NCBI GenBank assembly: GCA_001587575.1
Contig: LNJC01000018.1
Coordinates: forward strand, 1 to 32,417
DNA length: 32,417 bases
Direction of reading: 5' to 3'
Source: Candidatus Methanofastidiosum methylothiophilum
Lineage (GTDB): Archaea > Methanobacteriota_B > Thermococci > Methanofastidiosales > Methanofastidiosaceae
A model generated the notes under the pieces. The model had not been told where the DNA came from. It saw nothing but the letters and a program-made list of their open reading frames with translations, and made no database searches. The translations under genes were made by a program, and so were the position numbers. Below, piece by piece: positions 32,368 through 32,417 of this stretch; within the stretch, counting starts at the first letter, position 1; every line of letters begins with the position of its first letter.

Positions 32368-32417
32368 ATGCCTATTAGTGCATGGTTGCATAATTCAGCG
32401 CTTTTAGCAACTATGCC
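32368..32417 (+). other. Window-edge region: 10-bp inverted repeat and possible gene start
   Basis: GCATGGTTGC (32380-32389) and GCAACTATGC (32407-32416) pair over ten positions, one of them G-T, around a 17-nt loop. The same stretch also reads as an open frame from ATG 32368 (MPISAWLHNSALLATM) to the window edge, and from GTG 32344 upstream. Either a divergent gene starts here or the repeat belongs to an RNA or operator; the window ends too soon to decide. Confidence 0.25.

Noticed and set aside
32368-32417. Partial tRNA at the right edge
   Set aside because: Neither strand gives a D arm that pairs with the acceptor spacing of a tRNA.
1-32417. CRISPR arrays, insertion sequences, integrase or toxin-antitoxin modules
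   Set aside because: No regularly spaced repeats, transposase-like frames or paired short toxin/antitoxin genes were seen.

Overview
The window is archaeal chromosome, AT-rich and gene-dense. Archaeal markers are the one-subunit proteasome beta chain with a Thr-Thr-Thr active N-terminus, aIF5B, the KH/beta-CASP termination factor FttA (aCPSF1), NMD3, ribosomal proteins L7Ae, S28e, L24e and L40e, Tsr3, the KEOPS subunit Pcc1, an eukaryote/archaea-type methylthiotransferase, archaeal DUF424/DUF531/DUF99 proteins, a tRNA without encoded CCA, and TATA/BRE promoters. Many transcription units have a TATA box 23-28 nt before the start codon (probably leaderless), while genes inside operons use GGAGG/GGTGA-type ribosome sites. 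I would place it in Euryarchaeota, perhaps near Thermococci/Methanofastidiosa, but that placement is a guess from gene content. No transposon, integrase, CRISPR array or phage gene was seen.

Layout. 1-7344: tail of an unidentified gene, then a compact histidine operon hisG-hisD-hisC-hisH-hisA-hisB-hisF-hisIE. It ends in a PHP-family phosphoesterase that is the natural candidate for the missing histinol-phosphate phosphatase step. 7385-10010: a DUF998 membrane protein (minus), a small two-helix membrane protein, the t6A methylthiotransferase and a MazG-like protein. 10011-10170: a structured spacer with a G6/C6 hairpin, a long imperfect inverted repeat and an operator-like palindrome over a promoter. 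It precedes an unassigned radical SAM enzyme (10171-11085) and a zinc-ribbon protein. 11448-14376 (minus): two tandem DUF116 proteins and a secreted, membrane-anchored TPR protein.

14468-21888: information-processing block with an isolated 5S rRNA, L7Ae-S28e-L24e, nucleoside diphosphate kinase, aIF5B, proteasome beta, FttA, DUF424 and NMD3. 21967-28002: argG, HAD phosphatase plus Pcc1 (minus), Tsr3 plus L40e, a second HAD phosphatase, a small unknown protein, a parvulin, an EamA transporter and an HtpX protease with an apparent EF-hand calcium loop. 28080-29669 (minus): an RNase III-like protein, DUF99, DUF531 and tRNA-Gly(CCC). 29766-31445: the catalytic large subunit of a B12-dependent acyl-CoA mutase without its cobalamin subunit nearby. 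31440-32333: a PHP protein with a C-terminal hydrophobic segment.

The genes are mostly core metabolism and translation. The parts least explained by known families are the 10.0-10.15 kb structured spacer and its radical SAM gene, the HtpX EF-hand insertion, the tandem DUF116 pair with its neighbours, and the operator-like palindrome before hisG. Apart from the 5S rRNA region (14377-14690), no stretch longer than 300 bases lacks a gene.
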